Source: Clostridia bacterium
GTDB lineage: Bacteria; Bacillota; Clostridia; TANB77; UBA1234
NCBI GenBank assembly: GCA_017469465.1
Contig: JAFUGH010000032.1
Location: 1 to 56,099, forward strand
Length of the DNA: 56,099 nucleotides
Direction of reading: 5' to 3'
Shown: positions 44,602 to 52,705 of the stretch, in pieces
Position numbering within the stretch: the first letter of the stretch is position 1
Layout of the letters: every line of letters starts with the position of its first letter
The notes under the pieces: generated by a model
What the model saw: the letters and a program-made list of their open reading frames with translations, nothing else
Database searches by the model: none
Told to the model about the DNA's origin: nothing
Made by a program: the position numbers and the translations under genes

Positions 44602-45597
44602 TTATTCGGACTGCTCTTTCTTTTTCTTTAGATTCCTTATCCCACAATAAATAAAAATGACAAAGTAAACTATTATAAAAGATATAGTAAATTGATATTT
44701 TATTGATAAATTTAAATGTGGATAGATTACAAATTGAAGTATATTCATTACCAAAATATGATACAAAAATATGTAAAAAGTGTGAGGATTTATAAAATCA
44801 ATCATCTTTTCAAGTCCTTTGCTTTTATTCTTTATACATAAATTATATATTAGTACACATGACAAAGACACGTATAGAACTTGTCCAATCCCACTATATT
44901 TATACCAATAATCGTCTAAACTCATTTTATAACAAAGATAAATATGTATCAAAGCAATAGAAACAAATCCAACTACATATCCCCAAAATGGTCGTATTTC
45001 TTTTTTAGTATAGTGTTTGGCAACAAACATTCCAAGTATAAAATAGAAAATATAAGTACCACAAAATCTATCGTTATATTCAAAAAATACAAATTGATTA
45101 AAAATTATTGTACTAATAAATGATAGCACCAACATTATTTTATCAAGTTTTTCAAATAATATATGCAATAGTGGAAAAATTAGATATAATTGTATAGCAA
45201 TAAGAATGTAATAAAAATGCGCTACCAAAGTACCTAACAATAAACTATGGAAAAAATCATTCCACTCTATAAGATTTTCAAAAATGTAAAATAAAAAGTA
45301 AACCAAAAATGCTATTAAGTATGGAATTATAATTTTTTTCACTCTTCCTATATAAAAGTTTTTTAAATCAATTTTGTTATCATTATATTTATTATAAAGT
45401 TTAAAACCACTTAAAAAGACAAAAGCTGGCACAGCAAATGTAAGAAACTTATTTATAATAAACATTACGAGATACCAAAAACTATCGTGTCTTAATAATG
45501 CTACAGGATTTGATGTTAAATGAATAGTAATAACACTAAAGCACATTAGCACATTCATCAAACTTATTTCTTTTAGCTTCAAGATATCACTCCTCAT
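44602..45597 (-). CDS. Acyltransferase family 3 membrane protein
   Basis: A 331-residue protein with about ten membrane helices and the acyltransferase-3 pattern: CFSVITIHLTSNP early, VFLSGFKLYNKY, then GTLVAHFYYILIAIQLYLIFP. The family O-acetylates or acylates sugars and surface polymers. It overlaps the NADAR gene by 4 bp (ATGA). A TTG at 45582 with the SD GAGGAG is an alternative start that would shorten it by five residues. Confidence 0.85.
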   Translation of the reverse strand: MRSDILKLKEISLMNVLMCFSVITIHLTSNPVALLRHDSFWYLVMFIINKFLTFAVPAFVFLSGFKLYNKYNDNKIDLKNFYIGRVKKIIIPYLIAFLVYFLFYIFENLIEWNDFFHSLLLGTLVAHFYYILIAIQLYLIFPLLHILFEKLDKIMLVLSFISTIIFNQFVFFEYNDRFCGTYIFYFILGMFVAKHYTKKEIRPFWGYVVGFVSIALIHIYLCYKMSLDDYWYKYSGIGQVLYVSLSCVLIYNLCIKNKSKGLEKMIDFINPHTFYIFLYHILVMNILQFVIYPHLNLSIKYQFTISFIIVYFVIFIYCGIRNLKKKKEQSE

Positions 45598-46085
45598 ATA
45601 TTTTCTCTAAGTTCATCTCTCAATTTCATCCATAATTTTCCAAGATTATTTTCGCCATCTCTATTAGGTCCCCACCCCCAAAAAGAATCTTTTGGTGAAT
45701 CTTCAACAATTGTATAATTTCCAGTTTGAAGCAATTTCTTTTTTACATATGGATTTTGTTCAATTTTTAATCGCAATAATTCCTCCATAATAGACAATTT
45801 AACTTCATTCCAATCTTTTCTTTGCTTATCTCTATTGTTGTATGCTATTCTTTGTGCTTCATCTGCTGAATGAGAATGTTTTATCTCTTCAACTAGCTCT
45901 TCATCACTCCCCATAAAGCTTGCTGCTTGATAAGCTTCCTCTAAAGATGCATATAAATATCCATTCCATTCTACTTTAAATGATGAAAAATTATCTAATG
46001 GATAAAATTCTCTTGGATAAAATCCAATTACTTCATCAAATTTTTCTCTTAACCATAAATCACGATATTGTTCTATTTTTATCAT
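45594..46085 (-). CDS. NADAR family protein (YbiA-like)
   Basis: A 163-residue protein with the NADAR signature: FYPREFYPLDNFSSF, a YLYASLEEAYQAASF helix, and SFWGWGPNRDGENNLGKLWMKLRDEL at the end. NADAR proteins act on ADP-ribose-linked or riboflavin-pathway N-glycosidic bonds, and some remove ADP-ribose from nucleobases. SD GAAAGGA. It is translationally coupled to the acyltransferase and lies 33 bp after the HAM1-like gene, suggesting one transcript. Confidence 0.9.
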   Translation of the reverse strand: MIKIEQYRDLWLREKFDEVIGFYPREFYPLDNFSSFKVEWNGYLYASLEEAYQAASFMGSDEELVEEIKHSHSADEAQRIAYNNRDKQRKDWNEVKLSIMEELLRLKIEQNPYVKKKLLQTGNYTIVEDSPKDSFWGWGPNRDGENNLGKLWMKLRDELRENI

Positions 46086-46118
46086 ACCAATTTTCCTTTC
46101 TTACATTTTTATGTTTTT

Positions 46119-46718
46119 CTATAAACTATTAAAAATAAAGTCTACAACATGTCCTTCATCTTCCTGGAATTTTGCCTTTTCTTCTTCCGTAATATCAGTG
46201 AAATATTTATTAATTTTTTTATGAATAGAAATAGAATTTAAGGGATAGCCACAATTCATCTTATCAGATGGTTTATCTACTAGATAGAAGTCTTCTTTAT
46301 TCCACGTATATGTATTTTCTTTTCCATTACTAATTACAGCCATTCCATATACCCATCTACATGTTAACTTTCCATCAACCCCATATTCTTTTGCCAAATT
46401 AGAATAATACGCAATCATTTCTTCATCAGACAATCTCTTGCCATTTACTCTTCTTACATACATTCCCGGTTGTTTTTCTTTAGGAACATTTTCTAAATAT
46501 AATGTATCATCCATTGCCATTACTGGAATATCAATTATTTTAGAATATGCTCTCGCTTTTAAAACAGCATTTTCTATTGCACTATTTCCGTTTTCTTCTA
46601 CTTCGATATGCTTATTGATATCATCCAATGTAATAACTTCTATTCCTTTTTTCAATAATCCTTTTGAAAACCTATTAGCTTTACTTGGATTTTCTGTCGC
46701 AAACAATATTTGTTTCAT
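46119..46718 (-). CDS. HAM1/RdgB-like non-canonical NTP pyrophosphatase
   Basis: A 199-residue protein. KQILFATENPSKANRF gives the phosphate-binding start, ENAVLKARAYSKIIDIPVMAMDDTLYLE is the HAM1 core with conserved acidic residues, and PGMYVRRVNGKR follows. It differs from the housekeeping RdgB enzymes by insertions and a modified C-terminus, so substrate range is uncertain. The ATG at 46718 is preferred to a GTG at 46727; the SD is weak. Confidence 0.75.
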   Translation of the reverse strand: MKQILFATENPSKANRFSKGLLKKGIEVITLDDINKHIEVEENGNSAIENAVLKARAYSKIIDIPVMAMDDTLYLENVPKEKQPGMYVRRVNGKRLSDEEMIAYYSNLAKEYGVDGKLTCRWVYGMAVISNGKENTYTWNKEDFYLVDKPSDKMNCGYPLNSISIHKKINKYFTDITEEEKAKFQEDEGHVVDFIFNSL

Positions 46719-46865
46719 TATATCCACATACTTTAAAAAAACTTTTTTATGATTACATTCATAATTTTGTACTCAATTATAACATAATCATGAGCTTCTT
46801 TCAACTTATGTCACATCTATTAATTATTCCAGGCAATTTAAGGAAAATGTACCAATTATTGCGTA

Positions 46866-46895
46866 TTTACAGTCATTTTGGGGCCACGTTATAAT
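46866..46895 (+). promoter_or_regulatory. Sigma-A promoter for the cell-wall hydrolase
   Basis: TTTACA (46866-46871), an 18-nt spacer and a perfect TATAAT (46890-46895) lie 62 bp before the TTG start. Confidence 0.65.
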
Positions 46896-46957
46896 AAGAT
46901 TAGAGGCATAATATAAACAACATCGAACATTTTAGCCAAAACGAGGAGGTGAAAACT

Positions 46958-48043
46958 TTGAATAAAAACATCTTATTAATAGGAATGATAATTATAATGA
47001 TATTAAGCTGTATCCTGTTTAGTAGTACTTCATTAGCAGCATACACAAGTAACTATTCAGAGCCAACAATAACTCTAAAGCGAGGAACTTATGGAACAGG
47101 TGTAAAATGGCTTCAAGACATGCTCAATCATAATGGATATTCTTTAGCTATTGATGGCGAATTTGGAAATGCTACTTACAATGCAGTCACTAACTTTCAA
47201 ACTAATAAAGGATTAATTGTTGATGGAATAGTCGGTAATGCCACTAAATCAGCACTAAAGAAATATGCTGATACATGTAATACTACAAAAGGAAAATATC
47301 AATATACAACAACTAGAGTTAATTTTAGAAGTGGTCCTTCTACTTCATACAGTCCCTACCAAATATTAAATGAAAACACACAAGTATACGTATTGAAAAA
47401 ATACGATTCAAATTGGTCACATGTAAAGTACAATAATACATATGGTTATGTATGTTCTCAATATTTAAGTGATACTACTATAATAATACCAACGATTAAT
47501 TCAAATGGATTACCTACATTTACAAGAAATTCATCTTCACTTTTACAAATAATAACAAATTGTAAAGCTTACTATGCAAATAATAACTTTTATTACAGCA
47601 CAGCAAGTGGCGTAAGAAGTATCCCAGCAGATAAAAGTGTTAACTATTCGGGTAAGTACTATGTAGATTGTAGCTCATTTGTAACTTGGGTTCTTTACGA
47701 ATATGCATTAGCAAATAATAATACTGCTATGAAAAACTACTTTAGTTATCAAAGAAATAGTTTAACATTTGCAAATATTGGTGCTAATGGTGGAAATGCA
47801 TATCTAAGTGTTGTATCCCAAAAAGGAAACAACAGTGTTGACTTATCTTTAGCAAGACCAGGAGACATTTTAGTTTCAAATGGGCATGTAGAATTCTTTA
47901 ATTCGTATACTAACCCTAGCCAAAACTACATCAATATCAAAGTATATAATTGTGGTTCTAACTCAAGTATTAAAGCAGCAGGACTTACAACTTCAGCAAC
48001 ATTAAATAAAAATGACATTACTTACATTTTAAGAGTAAAATAA
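46958..48043 (+). CDS. Secreted peptidoglycan-binding/SH3/NlpC-P60-like hydrolase
   Basis: A 361-residue exported protein. A signal peptide ends near SLAA (residue 28). A PG_binding_1 domain covers about 42-100 (LDGEFG/DGIVGNAT-type repeats), an SH3b domain about 114-170 (VNFRSGPSTSYSPY), and a C-terminal cysteine peptidase-like domain about 190-361. Cys238 in VDCSSFVTWVL and His310 in GHVEFF are the probable catalytic pair. The start is a TTG at 46958, six nt after GAGGAGGTG; the GTG at 46949 is inside the SD. The last base of its stop begins the large palindrome. Confidence 0.85.
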   Translation: MNKNILLIGMIIIMILSCILFSSTSLAAYTSNYSEPTITLKRGTYGTGVKWLQDMLNHNGYSLAIDGEFGNATYNAVTNFQTNKGLIVDGIVGNATKSALKKYADTCNTTKGKYQYTTTRVNFRSGPSTSYSPYQILNENTQVYVLKKYDSNWSHVKYNNTYGYVCSQYLSDTTIIIPTINSNGLPTFTRNSSSLLQIITNCKAYYANNNFYYSTASGVRSIPADKSVNYSGKYYVDCSSFVTWVLYEYALANNNTAMKNYFSYQRNSLTFANIGANGGNAYLSVVSQKGNNSVDLSLARPGDILVSNGHVEFFNSYTNPSQNYINIKVYNCGSNSSIKAAGLTTSATLNKNDITYILRVK

Positions 48044-48241
48044 ATTACAATTTGTCGGTTAGACCATTGGGGACGGAGACGGAGGATTTTCGACCAATAG
48101 GGACGGAGGATTTTGGCTGAATGTACAATGGGTGCACAATGAGGACGTCCATTAAATGTGCATTCAGCCAAAATCCTCCGTCCCTATTGGTCGAAAATCC
48201 TCCGTCTCCGTCCCCAAGGTCTAACCGACAAATTGTAATTT
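48042..48241. repeat. 200-bp near-perfect palindrome
   Basis: The left arm (48042-48123, 82 nt) and right arm (48161-48241, 81 nt) are inverted copies differing by one base. Each arm contains GGGGACGGAGACGGAGG and GGGACGGAGGATTTTGGC. The 37-nt centre carries GTGCACAAT and GGACGTCCATTA, the latter shared with 25931-25942. No ORF of note lies in it. It separates the hydrolase from the radical SAM gene and would form a very stable hairpin in RNA. Confidence 0.9.
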
Positions 48242-48284
48242 GCTTTTCTTCACCTTTTCTGCTATTCTATCCTAGAGGTGAATT

Positions 48285-49055
48285 ATGCGATTCAAAAGAA
48301 TTTATATAGAAATAACAAATGTTTGTAATTTGAAATGTTCATTTTGCCCTCCTCATAATCGTGAAAATAGATTTATGAATTTTGAAGAATTTAAATCCAT
48401 ACTTAACACAATAAAGCCTTATACAAAATATATTTATTTACATGTAAAAGGAGAGCCATTACTTCATCCTGAGTTTGATCAATTTGTAAAATATGCTTTT
48501 TTAGAAGGATTTCAAATCAACTTAACAACTAATGCTACCATGCTTCATGAGCATTTACAAATCACAAAATATTTGAGACAAATTAATATTTCATTACATG
48601 CTACTAATAGTGAATTTATTGTTAATACAGCCAAAAATATCAACGATACTATTATTAATTTTAGAATTTGGAATAAAAGCTTAAATAAAGAGGCTTTTCT
48701 ACTTTTAGAAAAAGCTTTTGATGTAAAAATACCTAACGTTAAAAATTTCACTTTAGCAAAAAATATATTTTTATCTCAGGAAGAACTTTTTGATTGGCCA
48801 AATTTAAATATGAATAAAATACATGAAAATGGTTATTGTCACGCCTTAAGAACTCAAATTGCAATATTAGTCGATGGAACAGTGGTTCCATGCTGTTTAG
48901 ATAATAATGGAGATATCAATTTAGGGAATATTTTTTCAGAAAGTTTTGAAAATATATTAAACTCTAATAAAGTTTATGAAATCATGCAAGCATTTCAAAA
49001 TAGAAAAGCCATAGAGGAACTTTGCAAAAAATGCACATTCAAAGATAAATTTTAA
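48285..49055 (+). CDS. Radical SAM-SPASM protein
   Basis: A 256-residue protein. The radical SAM cluster ligands Cys14, Cys18 and Cys21 lie in EITNVCNLKCSFCPPH. HVKGEPLLHPEF is the GGE-like SAM-binding region. The C-terminal SPASM part has Cys185, Cys203, Cys204, Cys247 and Cys250 (VVPCCLDNNGDINLGN), expected to hold an auxiliary cluster. It is shorter than typical peptide-modifying SPASM enzymes and no precursor peptide is seen nearby. SD GAGGTG. Substrate unknown. Confidence 0.9.
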   Translation: MRFKRIYIEITNVCNLKCSFCPPHNRENRFMNFEEFKSILNTIKPYTKYIYLHVKGEPLLHPEFDQFVKYAFLEGFQINLTTNATMLHEHLQITKYLRQINISLHATNSEFIVNTAKNINDTIINFRIWNKSLNKEAFLLLEKAFDVKIPNVKNFTLAKNIFLSQEELFDWPNLNMNKIHENGYCHALRTQIAILVDGTVVPCCLDNNGDINLGNIFSESFENILNSNKVYEIMQAFQNRKAIEELCKKCTFKDKF

Positions 49056-49114
49056 CTGTAAACTCGTTTTAAAAAATATCAATGTTTCATTAATTCAAAA
49101 AAGGCTATTCACTC

Positions 49115-49144
49115 TTGACAGTTTGCATAATACAGTGATATAAT
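49115..49144 (+). promoter_or_regulatory. Consensus sigma-A promoter
   Basis: TTGACA (49115-49120), an 18-nt spacer and TATAAT (49139-49144) match the consensus hexamers exactly. The gene starts 61 bp later. Confidence 0.8.
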
Positions 49145-49205
49145 TTCACTGTTTCTAAATGGGTCATGATGACTACTTTTTATAATTAAAAAGGAGGAAA
49201 AAAGA

Positions 49206-50237
49206 ATGGCACTTGGTTTCTTTAAAAAGAATGCAGAGAATACATTGGCTAAGAATCATCTTGATATTCCTGAAAACAAATATGATGCTCCATTTGATGT
49301 CATCATTGCAAGCATGGATCCGGAATTCTTGGAAGATGCCGTTGCATCTCATTTTGATGACCTTCTTCCTTATCGAACTGCAAATGAACTGCGGTATTTC
49401 AGATTATATTCTAGCTGGCATAAGCTTTTTATTCAGAATTTTCATGAAGTATTGAATCATTTTGCAACAAATGGCGACTACATGGATTTTGTCGAAATAA
49501 TTAAATTATTCCCTGAATATGCACCAGAAGTATACGAATTCTTACTTAACGAGTATACTTCAAAGGATCTTTTGAGCTCCACCGTTGGTGACAAACTCAA
49601 CGTCACTGATGATGTATTGATTCCAATGGCTGATATTGAAAAATATCAATCTGAAGTATACCATCACCATTTTGACATTGTCCGAAAAGATGCAATTGAC
49701 ATCCTTGATTCTGCTGATAACTATGCTGAAATATGGGATATTTTGCAGGTTTTTGAGCAGTATTTTGATATGCCTAGAGAAATGTTTTCGGATTTTCTCC
49801 ATGAAATATTCGAAGAGGAAATAGCAGGAACATTCGAAAAGAAATCTTTTACACCTACTTATCAAGATGAAGAATCTCGATTCGACTTTGAAGAATGTGA
49901 TATACTAAATGATATGTTCATGGATTTGGAAGCATACGAGTATATCATGGATCGACTTCCTACTATTATGCATAGAGGTGGTATCGGAGTTTATGAGATT
50001 TTCGTTATACTTCTTGGAAAAAATTTGGAAGTTGAAAAGGCTCATGACTTCTGCCATGAATTCATTACTGATGAACAGTTTCCCACCCTCGTTGGTGATA
50101 CAGTGATAATAAAGGGATATGTCAATAATGACAAAGAACATCCACAAATCTTCACTGGTAAGATTCGTAAAGTAAACCACAGAGGAGTTATTGTGGTTCG
50201 TACTGCTGCAGAAGAAGCAAGTCTTAAGAAAAATTAG
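49206..50237 (+). CDS. Acidic hypothetical protein with strong promoter
   Basis: A 343-residue acidic soluble protein with no recognised domain. It seems mostly helical (about 30-265), with a C-terminal beta segment (VGDTVIIKGYVNND, GKIRKVNHRGVIVVRT) that could be a small SH3-like fold. The promoter matches consensus, the SD (AAAGGAGG) is strong and a good terminator follows, so it should be highly expressed. Codons are visibly richer in C and G than in neighbours (for example ATC, CTT, GAC), which may reflect transfer or expression level. Confidence 0.7.
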   Translation: MALGFFKKNAENTLAKNHLDIPENKYDAPFDVIIASMDPEFLEDAVASHFDDLLPYRTANELRYFRLYSSWHKLFIQNFHEVLNHFATNGDYMDFVEIIKLFPEYAPEVYEFLLNEYTSKDLLSSTVGDKLNVTDDVLIPMADIEKYQSEVYHHHFDIVRKDAIDILDSADNYAEIWDILQVFEQYFDMPREMFSDFLHEIFEEEIAGTFEKKSFTPTYQDEESRFDFEECDILNDMFMDLEAYEYIMDRLPTIMHRGGIGVYEIFVILLGKNLEVEKAHDFCHEFITDEQFPTLVGDTVIIKGYVNNDKEHPQIFTGKIRKVNHRGVIVVRTAAEEASLKKN

Positions 50238-50270
50238 AATAGCAATTAATTCTAATTACAAAAATGAGTC

Positions 50271-50305
50271 AAAAAAATGCTACCCGAAAAGGGTAGCATT
50301 TTTTT
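50271..50305. terminator. Bidirectional intrinsic terminator
   Basis: AAAAAAATGCTACCC (50271-50285) pairs perfectly with GGGTAGCATTTTTTT (50291-50305). It serves the orphan gene on + and possibly the rplS operon on -. Confidence 0.92.
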
Positions 50306-50310
50306 ATACA

Positions 50311-50471
50311 ATAGGAAACTTATAGTAATTTTTGCTTGTAGCTTGCGAGTATCAAGCGTTGAAAGCAAAAATTATTAGCTAAATTCTTTCCTATTATTCA
50401 AGAAAAATATCTTTAAACAGTGAAGCAAAGCTTCACATACGAAAATCAAAAATCTTTGATTTTTAGATTTT
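50311..50471 (-). repeat. Structured region downstream of rplS
   Basis: Nested inverted repeats are present. ATAGGAAA (50311-50318) pairs with TTTCCTAT (50387-50394), TAATTTTTGCTT (50326-50337) with AAGCAAAAATTA (50363-50374), and GCTTG with CAAGC inside. Next come GTGAAGCAAAGCTTCAC (50420-50436) and a palindrome of AAATC/GATTT units (50442-50471). It occupies nearly the whole 3' flank of the rplS operon and could be part of its mRNA 3' end. Confidence 0.55.
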
Positions 50472-50479
50472 CATTTTTC

Positions 50480-50851
50480 TTATTCAGCATCTTTTGCAGC
50501 ATTTTTAGCAACGATGTCTTCTTTAACTTTTTGAGCTTTACCAACTCTATCTCTTAAATAGTATAATTTAGCTCTTCTAACTTTACCTTTTCTAACAACT
50601 TCAACTTTTTCAACTTTTGGTGAATTAACAGGGAAAGTTCTTTCAACACCAGTACCATAAGCAACTCTTCTAACTGTGAAAGTTTCGTTTGCTCCACCAC
50701 GTTGCTTTTTGATTAAAGTTCCTTCAAATACTTGGATTCTTTCTCTATTTCCTTCTTTTATTTTGCAGTGTACTCTTACTGTATCACCAATGTGTAAGTC
50801 TAAAGCATTTTCTCTAAGTTGTTCATTTTCAATAGCTTTAATTTTATCCAT
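50480..50851 (-). CDS. rplS: 50S ribosomal protein L19
   Basis: A 123-residue ribosomal protein at the 30S-50S interface. [25 protein letters not shown] and [25 protein letters not shown] are the family core. It is slightly longer than usual because of a C-terminal Lys/Ala-rich tail. The ATG at 50851 has AAAGGAG 10 nt upstream; the longer reading from 50875 is rejected. Last gene of the operon. Confidence 0.96.
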   Translation of the reverse strand: MDKIKAIENEQLRENALDLHIGDTVRVHCKIKEGNRERIQVFEGTLIKKQRGGANETFTVRRVAYGTGVERTFPVNSPKVEKVEVVRKGKVRRAKLYYLRDRVGKAQKVKEDIVAKNAAKDAE

Positions 50852-50884
50852 TGTTTCATTTCTCCTTTCTTGCAAGATGTCTTG

Positions 50885-51556
50885 CTAATTTATTAAATCA
50901 GGACGTTTTATTTTCGTTATTTCTAACGCTTTTTCGCGTCTCCATTTTTCAATATTGGCATGATGTCCTGAAAGCAATACTTCAGGCACCTTGACTCCCC
51001 TAAAAACTTCTGGTCTTGTATATTGTGGATACTCAAGTAAAATGTTATTAAATGATTCGTCAACTAACGATTTTTCATCTAACACACCTTCTACGTTTCT
51101 ACTGATTGCATCAATTAATATCATTGCTGGAAGTTCTCCACCAGTTAATACATAATCTCCAATGGAAATTTCTTCATCAACAATTTCATCCAAAACTCTT
51201 TGATCGATTCCTTCATAATGTCCACAAAGTAATATTAAATGTTCTTCTTTGGCAAGATTCCTTGCCATATTCTGATTAAATGTTTTTCCTTGTGGTGTAA
51301 GATAAATAAGTTTTGGTTTATAATTTAATTTACTTACAATAGATTCATAAGCATCATATACCGGTTCTGGTTTTATTACCATTCCTGCACCACCGCCATA
51401 AGGACAGTCATCAACATGTCTTTTAGGATCTGTAGAAAAATCCCTATAATTAATTAGATTAATTTCAATTAGATTGTTTTTTTCCGCTCTTCCCAAAATG
51501 CTCGATTTTACTGGAACAAACATTTCTGGAAACAACGTCAAAACATCAAACTTCAT
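50885..51556 (-). CDS. trmD: tRNA (guanine37-N1)-methyltransferase TrmD
   Basis: A 223-residue SPOUT methyltransferase making m1G37 in tRNAs. FDVLTLFPEMF, DDCPYGGGAGMVIKPEP, LLCGHYEGIDQRV and ISIGDYVLTGGELPAMI form the trefoil-knot SAM site. It overlaps rimM by 11 bp. Confidence 0.97.
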   Translation of the reverse strand: MKFDVLTLFPEMFVPVKSSILGRAEKNNLIEINLINYRDFSTDPKRHVDDCPYGGGAGMVIKPEPVYDAYESIVSKLNYKPKLIYLTPQGKTFNQNMARNLAKEEHLILLCGHYEGIDQRVLDEIVDEEISIGDYVLTGGELPAMILIDAISRNVEGVLDEKSLVDESFNNILLEYPQYTRPEVFRGVKVPEVLLSGHHANIEKWRREKALEITKIKRPDLIN

Positions 51557-52055
51557 CTTCCAACCCCCTAGGAACTTCTACATCAATTCGTCTACTAACT
51601 ATATCAACATTCTTAATTATATAATTAAGAGCAGGTAGCAACAAATCTTTTTTTCCTTTTCTCTTTATTACATAAACATCACCAGCGCCTGCTGTGAATA
51701 TATCGTCAAGTACTCCAATTAGTTCATTTTCATAAACTTCACATCCAATTAAGTCTGCAATGAAATACTCTCCTTCTTCAAGCTCTTTGGCTTCATTTCT
51801 AGGAATTTTTATGTAATGGTTTTTCAGCTTTTCAGCTTCTTCTATAGAATCAATTGTTTTAAGTTTTAATAGTACTATTTCTTTTTGATATCTTACTTTT
51901 TCAATATCATACGAAACAAGATTTCCATTAAAATCTATAAGGATTTGTTTAAGTTCTTCAAATCTTTTTGGATTATCTGTGTATGGCTTAACTTTCAGTT
52001 CACCTCTTAATGCATGAGTATTAGAAATAAAACCAATTTCAAAATATTCAACCAT
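51546..52055 (-). CDS. rimM: Ribosome maturation factor RimM
   Basis: A 169-residue 16S processing factor that binds S19 during 30S assembly. FEIGFISNTHALRGELKVKPYTDNP is the conserved N-terminal RimM domain; the PRC-barrel follows (LEEGEYFIADLIGCEVY, LLLPALNYIIKNVD). It lies 14 bp after khpA and overlaps trmD. Confidence 0.95.
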   Translation of the reverse strand: MVEYFEIGFISNTHALRGELKVKPYTDNPKRFEELKQILIDFNGNLVSYDIEKVRYQKEIVLLKLKTIDSIEEAEKLKNHYIKIPRNEAKELEEGEYFIADLIGCEVYENELIGVLDDIFTAGAGDVYVIKRKGKKDLLLPALNYIIKNVDIVSRRIDVEVPRGLEDEV

Positions 52056-52069
52056 ATTCTAAACTTCCT

Positions 52070-52300
52070 TTAACCAATGATCTCTACATTTATTTTTTTG
52101 TTTTCTTTTACAGCATAAGCTTTCATTAAAACTCTGATTGCTTTTGCAATTTTTCCTTGTCTTCCAATAACTTTTCCCATGTCAGATGGATCAACTTTTA
52201 ACTCAAGAGTTGTAGCCTTTCCCTCTTCCTTTTCTGTTATTTCGATTTTGTCTGGATTATCGACTAAATCCTTAACAAGCATTTCAAGCATTTCTTTCAT
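52070..52300 (-). CDS. khpA: KH-domain RNA-binding protein KhpA (YlqC)
   Basis: A 76-residue single KH domain with the GxxG-type loop in VIGRQGKIAKAIRVLM. In Gram-positives KhpA works with KhpB in RNA binding and cell-division control. It is 15 bp after rpsP. SD GGAGG. Confidence 0.94.
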   Translation of the reverse strand: MKEMLEMLVKDLVDNPDKIEITEKEEGKATTLELKVDPSDMGKVIGRQGKIAKAIRVLMKAYAVKENKKINVEIIG

Positions 52301-52315
52301 CGTTTCATCTCCTCC

Positions 52316-52552
52316 TTATTTAGCCACTTTGCCAAATAATGCTTTAACTGTATCAGTTGGTCTAGCACCATTCTTTATCCAAGCTTCATATTTTTCTTTA
52401 TCAATACTAATTACAGCTGGTTCTTTCATTGGATCATAGCATCCAATTTCTTCTATGAATCTACCATCTCTTGGATATCTTGAATCTGCAACTACAACCT
52501 TGTAATATGGTGCCTTTTTAGCTCCATCTCTTCTAAGTCTAATCTTTACCAT
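52316..52552 (-). CDS. rpsP: 30S ribosomal protein S16
   Basis: A 78-residue protein. [24 protein letters not shown] is the conserved start, then [14 protein letters not shown]. The ATG at 52552 follows GGAGGTG; the longer reading from 52606 is rejected. It lies 153 bp after ffh, with no terminator visible between them. Confidence 0.96.
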   Translation of the reverse strand: MVKIRLRRDGAKKAPYYKVVVADSRYPRDGRFIEEIGCYDPMKEPAVISIDKEKYEAWIKNGARPTDTVKALFGKVAK

Positions 52553-52705
52553 ATGTTTCACCTCCTTGTAAATGTTTTTGAAATATGAATCAAGCAAATA
52601 AATCAATCTCTTTGCTAAACTTCATTCAAAACCATATTTAAAATTATATATTATCAAATCGAACAAGAAAAAAATCTTCTCATTCAGTTTGAAATGTGCA
52701 GTTAA

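Noticed and set aside
48042..48241. Palindrome as a CRISPR or insertion sequence
   Set aside because: There are only two inverted arms, no repeat-spacer periodicity and no transposase reading frame.
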